A DNA stretch of 64,000 nt from Fasciolopsis buskii (Eukaryota > Platyhelminthes > Trematoda > Plagiorchiida > Fasciolidae): positions 57,499 to 121,498 of the forward strand of contig LUCM01002320.1 in NCBI GenBank assembly GCA_008360955.1, written 5' to 3'. The notes under the pieces were generated by a model, which was given only the letters and a program-made list of their open reading frames with translations, had not been told where the DNA came from and made no database searches. Both the position numbers and the translations under genes were made by a program. Below, piece by piece: positions 1-13,011 of this stretch (positions within the stretch are counted from its first letter, which is position 1; the number at the start of each line of letters is the position of its first letter).

Positions 1-1800
1 CCGACGCCTGGAGCTGTGAATCCTTGGGAGGTGTCACTTGATCCCCCAGCGGAAGTGAAAGTGCAGTCGAGTATTCGGCTTCTGAAGAAGGGAAAAGCAG
101 CCGGTCCCAACGAACTCCCCCCAGTTCTTTTCAAATTGGGTGGAGAAGTGCTGATGAAATCAATTACCTCCTTGATTCGTGATATGTGGAACGAGGAGCC
201 TATCCCGCTATCGTGGGGTGAGTCACTGATTGTACCCATCTTCAAGAAGGGCAACCGGAATGACTGCAGCAATCATGGGATTAGTTTAATTTTCATAGTC
301 ACTAAGGTGTTAGCTTCGATAATGCTGCGCCGTTTGACACCGATTCGCGAGAGTAATACCCGCGAACAACAGGCCGGATTTCGACCAGGTCGAGGCTGCA
401 GTGATCAGATATTCATTCTTCGCCAAATACTCGAAACGCGTCACACACACACCGCCGCCCTACGGTCGTAGTCTTCCTCGACTTGGTAGGTGCTTTCGAC
501 TCCGTGGATCGACCAGCACTATTCAGTGCTCTCAACCGGAAGGGTTCGCCAACGAAGTTTGTGAACCTGTTGCGAGCATTGTACTCGCATAACTATGGTC
601 GCGTTAGGGTGTACGGTGAACCGTCAAGTTCATTCGAAACGACTAGTGGCGTTCGACAAGGAGGTCCTATCTCTCCATTCTTGTTCAACGTCGTGATGGA
701 CGAGGTGATGGAAGATGCTTTAGGAGGTCTCCGGGATGTGGGAGTCGAACTGGGAAGTGAAGGGAAGCTATGTGACCTAGATTACGCAGACAATGTTGTG
801 GGCCTGTTCGAGTCTGCGGATCATGCACAACGGGCACTAGATAGACTGTCGAGATCGGTTGCTCGGTTTAGCATGTGCTTTGCACCTTCAAAGTGCAGGA
901 CTGGACGACAGCAGCGCCGAACTTGATACTGGATGGAGACGAAATAACAACTGGGGACCGTTTCACCTACCTTGGTAGCTGCGCGTCTAACGATGGTAGC
1001 TCGGGATTGGAGGTAAGTATGCGTATATCCAAGGCTCGGGCAGCTTACGCTGGATTGAAGCACTTGTGGCGTCGGCCTGATATTTGACTGAAGTTGAAAG
1101 GTCGTGTGTACTGTGCCGCAATGCGTCCAGTTCTGTTGTATGGTTGCGAGACATGGAGTACGCGTGTGGGAGATGTTCGTCGGTCGGAGGTTTTCGACCA
1201 CTGATGTCTATGTAGTATCTCTAGGATTTAATGGAGTGACCGGGTGAGTAATATTGAGGTTAGGAATCTGGTATTGGGTGCCACTTCTGAGAACAGCTTG
1301 TTTCAGCGTATGAAACTTAGTAGACTACGCTGGTTGGGTCACGTGTTGCGTAAGACGAACACTCGTCTACCATACCGTGCCCTATTTCGGGTTCCTCCCA
1401 CGGAATTGAAGCGGACATGTGGAGGCCAACAGATGACGTGGCAACGTGGGATGAGAAAGTGTACAGCGGACTTAGGTAAAGTAGGTTTCTCACGCCTTCG
1501 TGGTTGGGGTCCGAAAGACTCGTCAACTAGCTGGCTGGAGACACTGAAGGATATATCAGTGAGCCGTGAACAGTGGCGATCGTGTTGTCATTTTCTATCG
1601 AGTCATAATGATCGAAAACACGTGCGTTTGTACAGTTAGACTGTGTTCGGTGTGTTGTTTGCAGCAGCATCTTATCTTTTCGCACCTGTGTAGGTCCACT
1701 CCCTGTTCCCGTTGGATATTCACTCATTTTAAATAAATGTGTAACTCTGGGGAAAGGCAGCGGCCAATGAGGTTTGCCTTGCTGTTTAATGCTGAACGAT
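1..1800 (+). mobile_element. RTE-like non-LTR retrotransposon, copy A (3' part, broken)
   Basis: Reverse transcriptase and C-terminal region of an RTE-like element (family 1); the upstream part lies outside the window. Reading blocks in order: RT fingers (16-471, with KKGKAAGPNELPPVLFK and AGFRPGRGCSDQIF), palm (483-926, with FLDLVGAFDSVDR, SGVRQGGPISPFLFN and YADN), a thumb-side block (875-1087) and the C-terminal domain typical of flatworm RTE elements (1244-1639, LRWLGHVLR and GWGPKD). The blocks are separated by a frameshift near 440-475, a short deletion near 895, a TGA at 1085-1087 and another TGA near 1201. The catalytic YADD is YADN. The 3' end is a GAT/TGA-rich tail near 1790-1805, usual for RTE. 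It is a pseudogene copy, almost identical to the inverted copy at 5556-7349. Confidence 0.9.
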
Positions 1801-3844
1801 GATTATGATGCGTCACAAATGAACTAACTTCACTCGCCGGCATATCGAGGAAAATGAGACTTGAGTCCCTGCTCTAGCACTGCCTAAGCTGACAGTGAGG
1901 GATACTTTTACAGCCGTGTTTAGCGGCTTTCGGCGTGGACTATCACGCCCTTTCACAGTCGTCCTTTTTAGGCGGCGTGGCCCTCGATCGCGATTTTGAG
2001 TATGACACGACGAAAGGATTTGACAAAAATGACTCGTTCGTTTGACTGAGGCATGTTACAAGGTCTCTGTCCTTTTAAGCAGTATCAAGAACAGCTGGGT
2101 TTCTACCGTCAACAAGGCGGAGGCTGGCTAATAAGCGGTTCGCTTGAGGGCTAAAGTATCCGCGAGCCCGTGTGTGGTCTGGTCAACCCCAGGACCATGT
2201 TGTCATCTGGATTTTGAAGCAAGTCATTAAGATCCTCAGGTTGAGGTAAAAAGATTTCTTATCCACCTGGAACTTAAAAAACAATTTCCTGTGAGACCGC
2301 TCACTGAAACTGAAGACAATGGAAAACATAGGCGACATCAAGACCATTAATCTCAAGTGGCTCTGCTACCGCAAAAGGTGAAGAGAAACTCTTTCCATCG
2401 ATCTTCGCCGTTGGCAATCAGTGAGGGAAAAGATCCAACGTTCAACTTTTCTATTACATGTTTCATGCGTGAGTGTAGTAGAAGAGCCATACTCCATAGC
2501 CGTTAGGTCACACTATAGAGGGTGGAGCACCCGGCAACCGTGACCCTGAAGCTTGAAGTGGGGTAGATTCACATAAGGTTTCCGTAGGTCGTATGGTAGC
2601 CACCCAGGTGACAACGGGTGGCCAGTGAATTTGGAATTCAAATCTCTAACCAGTTCGGTGGAAGACGGGTGATCTAATTGACTATAGCCGTTAATTTTTG
2701 GCCTCCCGATTGGACTGATCCGTCAGGTTCACAGAAAGTGTGGTGCCTAATTTTGGGCACACGTGTTAGTATTCTGCTCCCAGTTGAACCAATGGCGGAA
2801 AAGCCTTTGTAACCTCATGAAAAATGATTTACCACCTTATTAATCAATGGTAGACGCACTAGCATATACTGGCAGTCAGTTTGTTACATCACTTACATGT
2901 GAAAAGTGACTGTCATTCTCTTTTAGTCGTTCAAATTCAGCCAATGGGAAAGCCTTTTACCATATCAATGTTTACCAGTTCAAACGATTCTGCTGACGAA
3001 ATCACTGGTTTGTTGTCAAAGAACGGCTAATATCGGGGGGGTTACCTTGTGTTTACAACCATTATCCTCCTGCATGGATACGTCGTGCTTTTACGTTGGT
3101 TAGCATGCCTACTGGGATGGGGCTCACACTTGCTTCTTTGCCTTTATGCGTTCTATACTGGCCATATTCCAGCCTGGTATCCCAGTACGTCGGCCTTTTT
3201 ATCAACGAGTTAAAAATTAGTTATGTGGGATTGAAGCCTATCGAATTGGCCTGAAGGCAAAGACGGGGTCGAAATTTGGTTGTTCTGAGTTGTCGAGTAA
3301 TTGACGCCGTTTCCCAAACATGCGGTTTGTATATAATGCAATACGTGGACGAATAGCAGAGATGGAACACAGCAAACGTCAACAGTGTTTCCCTCATGCC
3401 ATCTAGATTGTTCGTCGCTGGTAGAGGTCAGCTACATACAAAAAACTTGCGCCAATTGGTGAAGGACGCCTCGCAGATACAGTAAATTAATGCATAATTT
3501 CATGAACAACTTAAGATAGGAAGAAACATATGACCGGGGTAAATACTTTCATGTGGTGACTTGTGAGAGGTATAAAAGTGATCAAGCGGTGATCTTAGAC
3601 TTTGGTTCCTTGCAGTTCTTTGAGGCAATCGGCAGTTTCCTTGTCGTGCACGGGTGTTCACACAGGAATTCGCGGGATGCACGGGCTCATGGCTTTACCC
3701 AAACAATTCGTTACATTAACGCAGTTGGAATTTCACAGTCGATGTGCGACACGGACAAACGTGGTAGTGAAACCGCCTCTACAACCCATCTTCCAGTCAA
3801 TATTTGTTCGAACACCGGATTGCACGGATCAACCGGTAATGGTC
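1801..3844. other. Intergenic stretch, no gene recognised
   Basis: No coding region is convincing here. The only structure I can support is a copy of a dispersed repeat at about 2464-2640, listed separately. Short overlapping reading frames on both strands at 3500-3900 have no recognisable motif. Confidence 0.5.
2464..2640 (+). repeat. Dispersed SINE-like repeat, copy 1
   Basis: Shares the core CTCCATAGCC, then CCGGCAACCGTGACCCTGAA and CACATAAGG, with copies at 22082-22180 (+), about 42440-42625 (-) and 49775-49860 (+). The similarity to the minus-strand copy at 42.5 kb runs for roughly 150-180 bp. No coding capacity. No clear pol III promoter was identified, so the class is not settled. Confidence 0.55.
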
Positions 3845-4303
3845 CGTCACAATAAGACTGCACCTTGACGTGGTGTGACGGCTTGCCAGCCTCCATAACC
3901 TAGCCAACTACCCAGGACGGCTTATCTCCAGCCGAAGATCCAACTATACCTGAAAGTTCAGTGGATGAAGGCCTGACTAAGTTTTGTCCTGGTCCCACAG
4001 ATTGGGGGTTGATTTGAACTGGCAACTCAATCGGAAAACTGATTGGAGAATAACTGATCCAATTAGATGGGCTTCCACTCATCCACTATCCTCTGTATTG
4101 TAAAAAAGTTCTTGTTGGAACCAAAGGCCTTAGTTGAGGAACCTCATTGTTCTCTTGCGTAGTAACTGAACTTCCTAGCAGTCTCCGTCAAAAAACCTCA
4201 GTGAACAGCACACAAAAATGAATTCCATACTGCATCGGTCGTCCCACAGGGTAATTGGGACCGCGCTATCTACTGCTTCGAGCAGAGTGGGTGGTGATAA
4301 TAC
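3845..4303 (+). repeat. Solo family 1 RTE 5' module
   Basis: Matches the first 460 or so bases of the full-length RTE at 44353, from GTCACAATAAGACTGC and CCTTGACGTGGTGTGACGG through GTAGATGGGCTTCCACTCA-like sequence to GAGCAGAGTGGGTGGTGATAA. Clear similarity stops at about the point where the element's coding part begins. Non-LTR copies are normally 5'-truncated, so a 5' end without its 3' body is unusual. It lies between the two inverted RTE copies. Confidence 0.75.
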
Positions 4304-4394
4304 GAAATGCTAACATCCCGCAGTGTTGGTCTTCTATCTTTATTACTCAGTTGAATAAGTGACACCCAATGTTTTAAATTACAGAACACCCAGC

Positions 4395-5440
4395 GACGCC
4401 AACCGTTTTAGATGGATGAATGGCCATCTTCTCTCAGATCCCACCTTTCAGATTAGGAACGTCAGGGTATCTTCGCGCAGCTATGAAGCGTTGGAGGAAG
4501 CGATCAAAACTCAGACTGCTCCTACAGAAGTTCAGCTCATCCGATAGTTGCTTCAAGGAGTCGAAGTGGAGAATAGGAAGCCGTCAAAGCAAGTTCAAGA
4601 AATGCGACGTCTACGGAGACCACCAATCGGCAACGGCCCGATATCCAGAGAAATGTGGTTTTATGGGGCTCCCACTTCCTCTGCTTAGTGCAACCCGTAG
4701 GTTTCAACAGAGGAGACCGCAGAAATCACCGACGAAATCATGTCGCGCTACAGCCCATGTCTCAGCATTGAGCAATTTCCCGTCCTCTAGAACCTCATTC
4801 TCACCTGCACAAGAGGATTTAACAACTAACCGGGAGAGGATCGACGCGTTAGTACAAGGCTAACAGTAGATCGGCCTCCAGATCGGTTCAGCGCGCGACA
4901 AGACAGGCGCAGTAGCTTCTCTCCTAAGCGACTCTTCCTCTCATCCGCGGAAGGTTACTGTAAGTACCATAACCGCTTTGAAGGATAAGCAAAAAAACTT
5001 GACCCGAGATGAACATTCCTCAATGAGACAGGAAAACTAGGTTCCCGATTTATGGTTGCGGTACATGAAGCTGGGCAATCTACCAGTTGTCGCCTCCTAA
5101 ACGTCAAGGACTTGACAACCAACCGACTATTCTTTTTGGTTGTAGATGCCAGGGTCAATTTAATTCCCCGTGACCTGGATAAAGCTATCGCTCCACAGGC
5201 AGAGGTGCTACGGGCTGCAAAAGGCGCCAGTATCCCTACGTACGGATATCGTTCCCTTACCTTCGGTTTAGGTTTTAACGCTGCATTTATTTAGGTGTTC
5301 ATTGTCGTCTACGTCCCAAAGCCTTTCATTGGTATAGACCTTCTCCAGCCTTTCCACCTGCCAGTCGTTGCTGTGCACGAGAAAAGAACAGACAGCCGAA
5401 CGCTTGACTCGGATCGGTTCGTGGAATTTGTGAAATAAAT
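4395..5440 (+). pseudogene. Gypsy-type LTR retrotransposon gag-protease remnant
   Basis: Conceptual translation with several frame changes gives a gag-like tail (VQEMRRLRRPPIGNGPISRE near 4585-4655), a CKYHNRF motif near 4960, and a retropepsin-like segment at 5050-5440: SCRLLNVKDLTTNRLFFLV, then LRAAKGASIPTYGYRSLTF, then VPKPFIGIDLLQPFHLPV. This order (gag zinc-knuckle side, then an aspartic protease with an IPTYG strand and a GIDLLQ flap-side motif) is that of flatworm Gypsy Gag-Pol proteins. The catalytic D-[ST]-G is not visible: VVDARV stands in its place. Internal stops and missing RT, RNase H and LTRs mark it as dead. The assignment rests on motif recall, not a search. Confidence 0.6.
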
Positions 5441-5555
5441 CTCACCGTAATTCGACGAACTGCCACCCCAACAGCTTTGAAGTAAGATCCTCACCGTGTA
5501 CCCGACCATAATTAACAAATCAGCCCACCGTTCGCATCCTCACCATTCTCGACCA

Positions 5556-7349
5556 GCGTCAAACAGCAAGGCAAACCTCATTGGCCGCTGCCTTTCCCCA
5601 TAGTTACACATTTATTTAAAATGAGTGAATATCCAACGGGAACAGGGAGTGGACCTACACAGGTGCGAAAAGATAAGATGCTGCTGCAAACAACACACCG
5701 AACACAGTCTAACTGTACAAACGCACGTGTTTTCGATCATTATGACTCGATAGAAAATGACAACACGATCGCCACTGTTCACGGCTCACTGATATATCCT
5801 TCAGTGTCTCCAGCCAGCTAGTTGACGAGTCTTTCGGACCCCAACCACGAAGGCGTGAGAAACCTACTTTACCTAACTTCGCTGTACATTTTCTCATCCC
5901 ACGTTGCCACGTCATCTGTTGGCCTCCACATGTCCGCTTCAATTCCGTGGGAGGAACCCGAAATAGGGCACGGTATGGTAGACGAGTGTTCGTCTTACGC
6001 AACACGTGACCCAACCAGCGTGGTCTACTAAGTTTCATACGCTGAAACAAGCTGTTCTCAGAAGTGGCACCCAATACCAGATTCCTAACCTCAATATTAC
6101 TCACCCGGTCACTCCATTAAATCCTAGAGATACTACATAGACATCAGTGGTCGAAAACCTCCGACCGACGAACATCTCCCACACGCGTACTCCATGTCTC
6201 GCAACCATACAACAGAACTGGACGCATTGCGGCACAGTACACACGACCTTTCAACTTCAGTCAAATATCAGGCCGACGCCACAAGTGCTTCAATCCAGCG
6301 TAAGCTGCCCGAGCCTTGGATATACGCATACTTACCTCCAATCCCGAGCTACCATCGTTAGACGCGCAGCTACCAAGGTAGGTGAAACGGTCCCCAGTTG
6401 TTATTTCGTCTCCATCCAGTATCAAGTTCGGCGCTGCTGTCGTCCAGTCCTGCACTTTGAAGGTGCAAAGCACATGCTAAACCGAGCAACCGATCTCGAC
6501 AGTCTATCTAGTGCCCGTTGTGCATGATCCGCAGACTCGAACAGGCACACGACGTCGTCTGCGTAATCTAGGTCGCATAGCTTTCCTCCACTTCCCAGTT
6601 CGACTCCCACATCCCGGAGACCTCCTAAAGCATCTTCCATCACCTCGTCCATCACGACGTTGAACAAGAATGGAGAGATAGGACCTCCTTGTCGAACGCC
6701 ACTAGTCGTTTCGAATGAACTTGACGGTTCACCGTACACCCTAACGCGACCATAGTTATGCGAGTACAATGCTCGCAACAGGTTCACAAACTTCGTTGGC
6801 GAACCCTTCCGGTTGAGAGCACTGAATAGTGCTGGTCGATCCACGGAGTCGAAAGCACCTACCAAGTCGAGGAAGACTACGACCGTAGGGCGGCGGTGTG
6901 TGTGTGACGCGTTTCGAGTATTTGGCGAAGAATGAATATCTGATCACTGCAGCCTCGACCTGGTCGAAATCCGGCCTGTTGTTCGCGGGTATTACTCTCG
7001 CGAATCGGTGTCAAACGGCGCAGCATTATCGAAGCTAACACCTTAGTGACTATGAAAATTAAACTAATCCCATGATTGCTGCAGTCATTCCGGTTGCCCT
7101 TCTTGAAGATGGGTACAATCAGTGACTCACCCCACGATAGCGGGATAGGCTCCTCGTTCCACATATCACGAATCAAGGAGGTAATTGATTTCATCAGCAC
7201 TTCTCCACCCAATTTGAAAAGAACTGGGGGGAGTTCGTTGGGACCGGCTGCTTTTCCCTTCTTCAGAAGCCGAATACTCGACTGCACTTTCACTTCCGCT
7301 GGGGGATCAAGTGACACCTCCCAAGGATTCACAGCTCCAGGCGTCGGCC
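5556..7349 (-). mobile_element. RTE-like non-LTR retrotransposon, copy B (inverted)
   Basis: Minus-strand copy of the same family 1 segment as 1-1800, 5'-truncated at about 7349. Blocks on the minus strand: RT fingers 7332-6877, palm 6865-6422, thumb-side block 6473-6261, C-terminal domain 6104-5709. It shares the frameshift before FLDLVGAFDSV, the deletion after FAPSKC and the TGA at 6263-6261 with the other copies. It differs in keeping an intact catalytic YADD (LDYADDVVCLF) where the other copies have YADN. It ends near 5556 after the conserved 3' sequence CTGTTTGACGCTG. Confidence 0.9.
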
Positions 7350-10300
7350 AAAATGCGTGCGTGCAAGGTTAGGCGTCACAAATCCCGTGAATCTGATTGG
7401 TCGCTCCAATCGAGGAACCATAGGTGAAGCCAGTTGATGCTTTCAGTTTGTTCTCTACTGCTCACCGCTGGTGAAGGAAGTTTTCCCCCGTCTGTGCTAT
7501 CCGGGATAGACTTTCAATTTTTCACGCCGACAAGCAATTCACAACAGCGGATAGAGCAACGCGATCCAAAAGCCATTATGCGTTTCAGCCACCATGGGTT
7601 GGTTTGTTTGTCGCTTTTCTGTGAAGTTCCATTTACGTGTTGCTGTGTTGGCACCATGATTGTTCTCCAGCCGGTGTAGAATACCTATAAATATACGCAC
7701 ATATATCACCTAAAAGTAGAACGCGACCTAAGGCCCAGCAAGCATACCAGCCAGCACCAATACCTACACAACGATGCTCAGCACAGCGCAGCACAACCTG
7801 TCCTTTACAACCATTTAATATGCAACCGAGACAGTGATATTCAGATCAGACCGAAACAATTCCCTGTACATCGACCTTTGGCTAGATGCGCCGTCCGGCT
7901 ACTTGCACTTGAGGCTCGCCAAGTCCGCGTGTGCGGCAACAAGGAAAAACGGAAGTTAGTCCTTCTGGTGGCCGCTGGTGATTACACTGGATTACACTAG
8001 GCAACCGGTCATCCAGCCATCCGTTGCGTAATCGTTTGTGTATTTTTACTTTTCAGTTTAAATCGCACGTAATCTACCCTATCGACACCCCTAGCACAGT
8101 CCTCAACCTCAGGGAAGGCATTTCAAGATCCACATGCATCACAATCCAAAACTGACAACTCAAAAGGAAAATCAGCATGGGCCGACGGCCAGTAAATGTA
8201 TCCCCCAACATCAACACTTACACAACCAAACCCGACAAAGCAACTGTACAGTATGTTGAACGCGGGACAGTGCTCTTCGATGCGGTTCACATGAGTCACA
8301 TTCTGCATTGAACATTAAGAATCCCGCATGAGCCAAATCCCATTAAGACTACTAGCCAGGATCAACACCTATACAACCTAATCAGGTCTGCCAGCTCATA
8401 ACGTCATCGGCAAAAGCCACGTACAAAGCGGAAAGCCCGAACTGGATCCATGGATCCATGGCATCAGCGCAGAATGAGAACTACAGGGTAGCAACACGGA
8501 TTATTTATTACCGAACAGAATGGAAAGTACCAAATCTACGGCAATTGACCGTTGGGTGGCTCCCTCCATTCCTCTGCTTCTCTCGCAGTCACTGACGAGT
8601 CGTTGGGAGTCTTGAATGATTCCGAAGTTCAGCTCAGCCCAGTTGAGCGTGCACAGGACGAACATTTAGCGTCCAGCCACTTGAACGTCCAGATTGGTAT
8701 ATCGTCGGCCGATGTTCGTAGCTTCCAACATTATTCTTTTGTGTCCCAAAAGCAAAGTCGACAACTCCCCACCGCGTCGATCTTTCCGTGACAGCCTCTG
8801 CAAAGGATCAAGGCAATATAAACAGTCTAAGTCAGCCTCCTCTACACAGACTGAAACTCAGAAAAACGCTCTGCAAACAGGCCTCCCCCGCTGATTATAT
8901 ACAAGACGCCGGCCCATGGGCCACACTAACCTGCCCATGCGTTACCGGTGTGCCACCGTAACACCTCAAGGTCAGCTCACGAGGTTTCAGGTCAGTGGTC
9001 ACAAGGCACAAGTGACCCAAAGGGCCGAGCGGGCCTTCAGAGTTCCTCCGATGGTATGCAAAATGTTGGCATCCACTGCTACTATTTGCATCTTTTTTGC
9101 GGCGTCCGTGGAGTTCCGTCGAACTTATCTTTCAGATGATTCAAAACGACTTTCTTCAATCCGTCTGCGCAGGTCTACTATCACTTTGGTTGTCTTAATG
9201 AACTTGCAATATCCTAGTTCACCTTTAGATACAGTGAATACATTTAAGTTTGTTTATCTCATTTCGCTCGGGACGCTGTTCCACCTTAATATGTTCATTT
9301 TTCTCTGCCTCCACGTTACCTATGGACAACAGACTGCACTCATTTACGACCCCATTATTGAACGCATGCGCTTGGGCTGCATGTCTTGGGTGACGCTTCC
9401 TCAGTTCCTCTCGGTCACCCCTAGTTCTGAGATAGAGGTCTACGTAGAAAATACCTGTCGGTCGAGTTGCACTCAGAACATTAAGTAATACGAAGGCCTC
9501 AATCAGACCTAAAGAGTCCATCTCAATTTCCTTAAGACCAAGCTCATGTCAATCGGCCGCCAATGTTGGGTCCCTTGTTTTGACCCTCAAGGTCGTCTGC
9601 ATCTCGTTTTCGCATAGTTTTTTATAATCAATCGAATCCATTCTCGAGGAATAGTAGCCGTGCCTGAATGCATTATTCAAGGCGAGGTCTAACAAAATCC
9701 TTTGCAGAGAAACGAAAGGCATTGCAATCTAAGTTTTTATCAACGATAAGCCAGGACGAATCACGCAAACCAAGAAAAGCTAAAAACTGTCAGGCACACT
9801 TCAAGTGTGCAAGAACCGTTGTTTGAACTAACAAGAATGCAACGGACGGCCAGCAAGCAAACAAGAATGGGGCCTTCAGCGATCATCTGCAGTCAAAGAA
9901 TGCAGTCTAGCCCCAGTTTCCCTTACGGCATAGCAACGTCCGCAATATTGCCATGTAACTGTAATTTAGGTGGTTTACTTTCTTCTGCCTTTCTTCATCT
10001 TTCCATACTGGCCCTAAAACGGCTGCGCTTCCTAGAAAATTCCGTCTGGTAAACTCGAAAATCTGTTTATTTTGAAGCGATTTATTTTATCAGTGGCCCC
10101 TTCTTGGGCACCATAGTGACCGCGACTAATTTATTAGATACATATTTTAGCTTTTTAGTAATACCCTAGAATACATGCGCCAATTTCGTTTTTATCTTGA
10201 ATTCCACGTTCACTCGAGCTATGCCTTACCATGAGGTTTTGCAGCCTCATATTGTGTGTGCAACTTAATATTGGATAAATCGGGTTGAGTCGCTGGCCGA

Positions 10301-13011
10301 CGGAATCGAGACCAGGACTCGTTCGAATCGCTGTTTTAATATTTAAAATGGATCACGTAATTAAGCATGAACATTGCATTTCTCAGGCCACTCCCAACGC
10401 ACCTTGCTACCTTTGCTTCGACATTTCACTTCGTATTTTGCTTTCTATTCCAAATTCTGTTCTTAACTTGCAAAGCCCATGTCCAACTGCCTCTCTCAGA
10501 CTTTGTACGGTAATCGACTGTTTTCTTCTTGCCGCTCCGAGAATTCCTACGTTCAACAAAACAGTACGGCTTTCTCTTTGTGGCTTCTTGGAAGATGCAC
10601 ACTCGTCTTGTAGGACAAGCGGTGGCCATTTTACCGGCTGTCATATTTTCCTTCGACACACTCATCCGTGTCTGGTGACAGTTCTGACGTGCACATACAA
10701 ACTTTCCAGTATCCACTTTCTCCGAGCTTCTTGTTATCCGCCTTTGGATGGCGTCCATCCTGAATAAAAAGATGGTATAACTGCGAATGCTTTGATTCGT
10801 TCTCCTGTGTCACAGCCAATACGTAGAGTAAGAATGACGTTCATGCAACATTATACCTGTTGCTGCCGTTTACATGTAGGCGCTTGGCATTTTCATGCAG
10901 CCGCGCGTGATCATCCTCCCAGTATCGTAGAATACTCGCATCACCTTCCCCGGTGATGCGACGTAAGTTGAAATTTCTCGCTATCAGCGCTTTTTATGTA
11001 ATAGTCATTACTCTCAGTATTTGAAAGACTTGATATCTTCATCGCTGCTGAAAATTGAGATGAGATACATGCAGACGCAGTGTGATTTACTTTTGGCGGC
11101 GTGAACTTAGAGGTGCACATGCGAATTTTTCTGTGCACAATCTAACTACTGGTTCTTTGTGATTTTTGTCCTTCCTTATGACGTTGGCCACTTTTACGAC
11201 TGGGCATTGCTCCACCTTATCCTGCCCGCGTGCAACAAATATCTCTTACATGACATGGTACGTTGGTTGTGCTAAGATAATCCATCCTCCGATGCTGCGG
11301 ATGCGATGGTAGTGCTCTTTGGCAAGCTCAGTCAGCTACTTGGATTTATGCGTATTTTGTAAGCTTTTGCTGAGAGCACCTTCTCTTTTGAAAGTTGCAC
11401 ACAATGATTCGATGATGCTTGAGGCTATCCGCATTATAGGCAAATCCGAAAATAATTTGCCTCAAGGCCTTTCCTACCATGAAATTAGCCTCGGGCGGAA
11501 CATCTGATTGGAGGCCTTGTTTTGGCTATAGCTTAGCCCACATTGTAATCCGATTCGGTGCTTGGTTTTTGATTTTGTTTCCGTCTTCAGGGCCTCATGT
11601 TTCTTTCAACCGTGTTTCTGTTTCACCGTTTCATGTAACCTAATTGAGAAGAATGCCGGCAGACTGCTACGCAGTCACCCACCTGAAACATGGCCAAATC
11701 AGGCCTCAACCTGTTCTTTAAACCCTGCTTTTCAGCAGCATGACTGCAGTCGAGCAACGGCTTTTTCTGAGCATATTATTTAGGTCCTAATTTTGTTCTT
11801 GAGGGCTCCAGCTGACCATTCACCCAGTTCTAACGTCCATCAGCACCTCATGATAACACAGATTTCATTAACGGAAGACTGGACACCGCCATGGGCAGAA
11901 ACTGTTTCCTGATGAGAGCGTACTAAGTTCGAACAAGTTATGCTGCCACGAGTCCCAAGTCCCTCCCAGTTCGGTTCCGCAAACCGACTTTCTAAACCTT
12001 TAATAGTCCTGAAGTTCTTTAACAAGCCCATCTTACTTGAACCGATGATCCTCGGAACCAGACTAAGCTTTCGCTGTTGCCTGCGTTTTAATCGCCTTCT
12101 TCATTTCACCATAAGCTTTCGACTGAGGATATTGACGCCATCATCTAGCATGTCTATTTCTGGGGATCGCTTCTCCGTTTCGTTTTGATCGTGGTGCTTC
12201 ATGCCCTTACGACTTCCGCATAAGGCCTGCTGCGGTGCGCTTCCTTCTTCACTACGCCCTCCTGGGACGTTGTTAGGTCCTTCTAGCTGCTTTCTCTGTC
12301 TGGGGTTACTTTTATTGATTAACTGACCTTGCAGATTCTTTTCATAAAAAACAGATTTCTTTAGGCCACTCATTTCGGACTCGGGTCCTGTGGCACTCGG
12401 TGTTCTGCACTAAGCATTTCGTGGGGCTAAATTTCGAAATTATCATCGCCTTCTTGCACAAGCACGCGGTGTTTATTAAGCTGTGATAACATCTACCCGG
12501 ATCCAAGATCCACGCAGCTGCGGTGTCTTTGAACTGGACAACCCACTCCACAAGCAGCGCAAAAATGCCGCACGCGAAAGTCGATGATTCCCGAGGGAAC
12601 AGACTATCCGACAAAACAAGTAACCGGTATGTTGTAGGACATTTGGTTTTGATCAACATACTAACTTTTGTATGCTGGACTTGGTCTTCTTAATGGAGTT
12701 GGTGGAAATTGGAGGTAGCGGCCGAAAAGTTGATCCGACTGGCGATTTGCAGCCAGAGTAGAGTAGACGTCTCATTTTATTTTCCGCGTTAGGAAACACT
12801 CGATGAACGAAGACATTATACTGGTAACTTGTTGATTTCATGTGCCAAATGAAGCTGAAGCATGCACAATGACTCCAGAAGTTGACGCCGCCAGCATGAA
12901 ACTTCAAGCCAGCCACTGAGAACTAAGACGCAGTATCGCAGATGTGCTTTGGACAGTTTGTTGGTGCCATCTTCAACGACGCAGCCTGTAAAAAGCACAC
13001 ACTCAGCAACT
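7350..13011. other. Long stretch without a recognisable gene
   Basis: Reading frames such as 8916-9488 (+, 190 codons), 10285-10767 (+) and the overlapping 10426-10758 (-) show no domain, no convincing splice structure and no homology I recognise. A short tandem GATCCATG repeat lies near 8445-8460. I see no tRNA, rRNA or exon I can defend. The sequence is probably decayed repeat or regulatory DNA. Confidence 0.4.

Noticed and set aside
1085..1087. TGA read as tryptophan (alternative code) in the RTE
   Set aside because: TGA for Trp applies to flatworm mitochondria; the host exons here read normally, and the element has other frameshifts, so a fixed nonsense lesion is simpler.
821..1201. 126-codon frame opposite copy A, repeated at 6147-6527 and 46266-46646
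   Set aside because: It is the antisense shadow of the RTE coding strand, and repeats only because the element repeats.
10285..10767. 160-codon ORF with an overlapping 110-codon ORF on the other strand
   Set aside because: No domain, no splice logic and no recognisable homology on either strand.
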